Shown here: positions 63,153-64,000 of the stretch, piece after piece
How positions within the stretch are numbered: position 1 is the stretch's first letter
Layout of the letters: every line of letters begins with the position of its first letter
DNA from: Paraburkholderia azotifigens
GTDB lineage: Bacteria > Pseudomonadota > Gammaproteobacteria > Burkholderiales > Burkholderiaceae
Assembly (NCBI RefSeq): GCF_007995085.1
Contig: NZ_VOQS01000003.1
Span: 248,001 to 312,000 of the forward strand
Reading direction: 5' to 3'
DNA: 64,000 nucleotides
Translations under genes and position numbers: made by a program
Notes under the pieces: generated by a model
Database searches by the model: none
The model's input: only the letters and a program-made list of their open reading frames with translations
Told to the model about the DNA's origin: nothing

Positions 63153-64000
63153 ATGACCACGACCTACGCCTTCGCCGCAACCGACGCACAATCGAAACTC
63201 GCGCCGTTCGAATTTCAGCGTCGCGATCTGCGCGAACACGATGTACAGATGGAAGTCCTGTTTTGCGGTGTCTGTCATTCGGACCTGCATCAGGCACGCA
63301 ATGAATGGAAGAACACGATTTACCCCGTCGTTCCGGGCCATGAAATCGTCGGCCGCGTGACGAATGTCGGGTCGCAGGTGACGAAGTACAAGGTCGGCCA
63401 GCTGGTCGGCGTCGGCTGTCTGGTCGATTCGTGCCGCACGTGCCCGAGCTGCCAGGAAGGCCTCGAGCAGTATTGCGAGAACGGCTTCGTCGGCACGTAC
63501 AACGGCAACGACCGTCAGACGGGCGCGGTGACGTACGGCGGCTATTCGACGCAACTCGTCGTCGACGAAGACTTCGTGCTGCGCGTGCCGGAGAACCTCG
63601 ATCCTGCGGGCGTCGCCCCGCTGCTGTGCGCGGGCATCACGCTGTATTCGCCGCTGCGCACGTGGGGCGCGGGGCCCGGCAAGAAGGTCGGCATTGTCGG
63701 CCTGGGCGGCCTCGGCCACATGGGCGTGAAGCTCGCGCATGCGATGGGCGCGCATGTCGTGCTGTTCACGACGTCGGTGTCGAAGATCGAGGATGCGAAG
63801 CGTCTCGGCGCCGACGAAGTCGTGATCTCGAAGAACCCGCAGGAGATGGAAGCGCATGCGAACAGCTTCGATCTGATCGTCAACACGGTCGCGGCGCAGC
63901 ACGATCTGAATCCGTTCATCAACCTGCTCAAGCGTGACGGCACGCTGACGCTGGTGGGTGCGCCGGAGCACGATCATCCGTCGCCGCAGGTGTTCAACCT
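63153..64000 (+). CDS. zinc-dependent NAD(P) alcohol dehydrogenase, cut by window end
   Basis: The first 282 codons are present, starting MTTTYAFAATDAQSKLAPFE. Catalytic zinc ligands are in CGVCHSDLHQARNEW and GHEIVGRV, structural zinc in CRTCPSCQEGLEQYC, and the cofactor motif in VGIVGLGGLGHMGVKLAHAM. It belongs to the YahK/CAD-like group (about 350 residues), which reduces aldehydes broadly. GGAG lies 5 nt before the ATG. It is divergent from an AraC regulator. Confidence 0.95.
   Translation, partial: MTTTYAFAATDAQSKLAPFEFQRRDLREHDVQMEVLFCGVCHSDLHQARNEWKNTIYPVVPGHEIVGRVTNVGSQVTKYKVGQLVGVGCLVDSCRTCPSCQEGLEQYCENGFVGTYNGNDRQTGAVTYGGYSTQLVVDEDFVLRVPENLDPAGVAPLLCAGITLYSPLRTWGAGPGKKVGIVGLGGLGHMGVKLAHAMGAHVVLFTTSVSKIEDAKRLGADEVVISKNPQEMEAHANSFDLIVNTVAAQHDLNPFINLLKRDGTLTLVGAPEHDHPSPQVFN

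Overview
The window reads as genomic DNA of a Burkholderiales bacterium, most likely Paraburkholderia, Caballeronia or Burkholderia. The reasons are the GC-rich codon use of the right-hand part, a betI-betB-betA plus fdhA locus, DUF2164, DUF2934 and PRC-barrel proteins, and GC-rich 580-bp palindromic intergenic repeats. Naming the genus is inference; no rRNA or tRNA gene was seen.

Region 1 (1-22 kb) is an island of small, stress-type genes in visible decay. It holds a cold-shock protein, a two-domain PRC-barrel gene broken by a frameshift, a stomatin-like SPFH protein, a CBS/DUF2934 protein, a CsbD-like protein, two transglutaminase-like proteins, an orphan SagB-type nitroreductase, an orphan HicB antitoxin and many proteins of 45-105 residues. 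Several micro-protein families occur two or three times: Lys-rich MxKGxQRxNREAKKPKQ proteins, MQPCxAC double-CxxC proteins, and DUF1488 with a small partner. Truncated genes (an alcohol dehydrogenase, an SRAP remnant, an IS1182 remnant) and an IS6-family element show ongoing loss.

Region 2 (7.6-10.2 kb and 22.4-29.2 kb) is insertion-sequence scrap. An IS91-type transposase gene is preceded by a tyrosine-recombinase gene that an IS21-family element has split. A 7-bp target duplication can be read exactly, and removing the IS21 element restores a 291-residue frame. A 2103-bp segment (5' half of that recombinase plus an IS110-family transposase) is present twice, at 8061-10163 and 27041-29143, with no difference seen.

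Region 3 (29.4-39.1 kb) holds an HU protein, a two-gene unit with an AbiEi-type antitoxin, and an AT-richer operon tnsA-tnsB-tnsC-tniQ of a Tn7-like transposon. TnsB and TnsC keep their catalytic motifs. The TnsA-like protein is full length but has lost the Asp and Lys positions of the PD-(D/E)XK nuclease site. TniQ is long, with zinc modules and a duplicated C-terminal domain. Repeats spaced 31 bp follow tniQ and may be TnsB-binding sites of one transposon end. The boundary with core-like DNA lies near 39.13 kb.

Region 4 (39.1-64 kb) is core-like: fdhA, divergent betI-betB-betA with a BetI-box palindrome, an MFS transporter, a metallophosphatase, a sigma-54-type regulator with degenerate AAA+ motifs, OsmC, a 2-hydroxyacid dehydrogenase, an aldo/keto reductase with divergent LysR regulator, DUF2164, an alpha/beta hydrolase, a polysaccharide pyruvyl transferase-family protein, a GGDEF protein, two VOC proteins, and an AraC regulator divergent from a zinc alcohol dehydrogenase that runs off the window. 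Two 580-bp palindromic repeat units flank the 53-58 kb gene block. Choline oxidation (BetA, BetB) makes glycine betaine; betaine demethylation can release formaldehyde, which fits the neighbouring fdhA.
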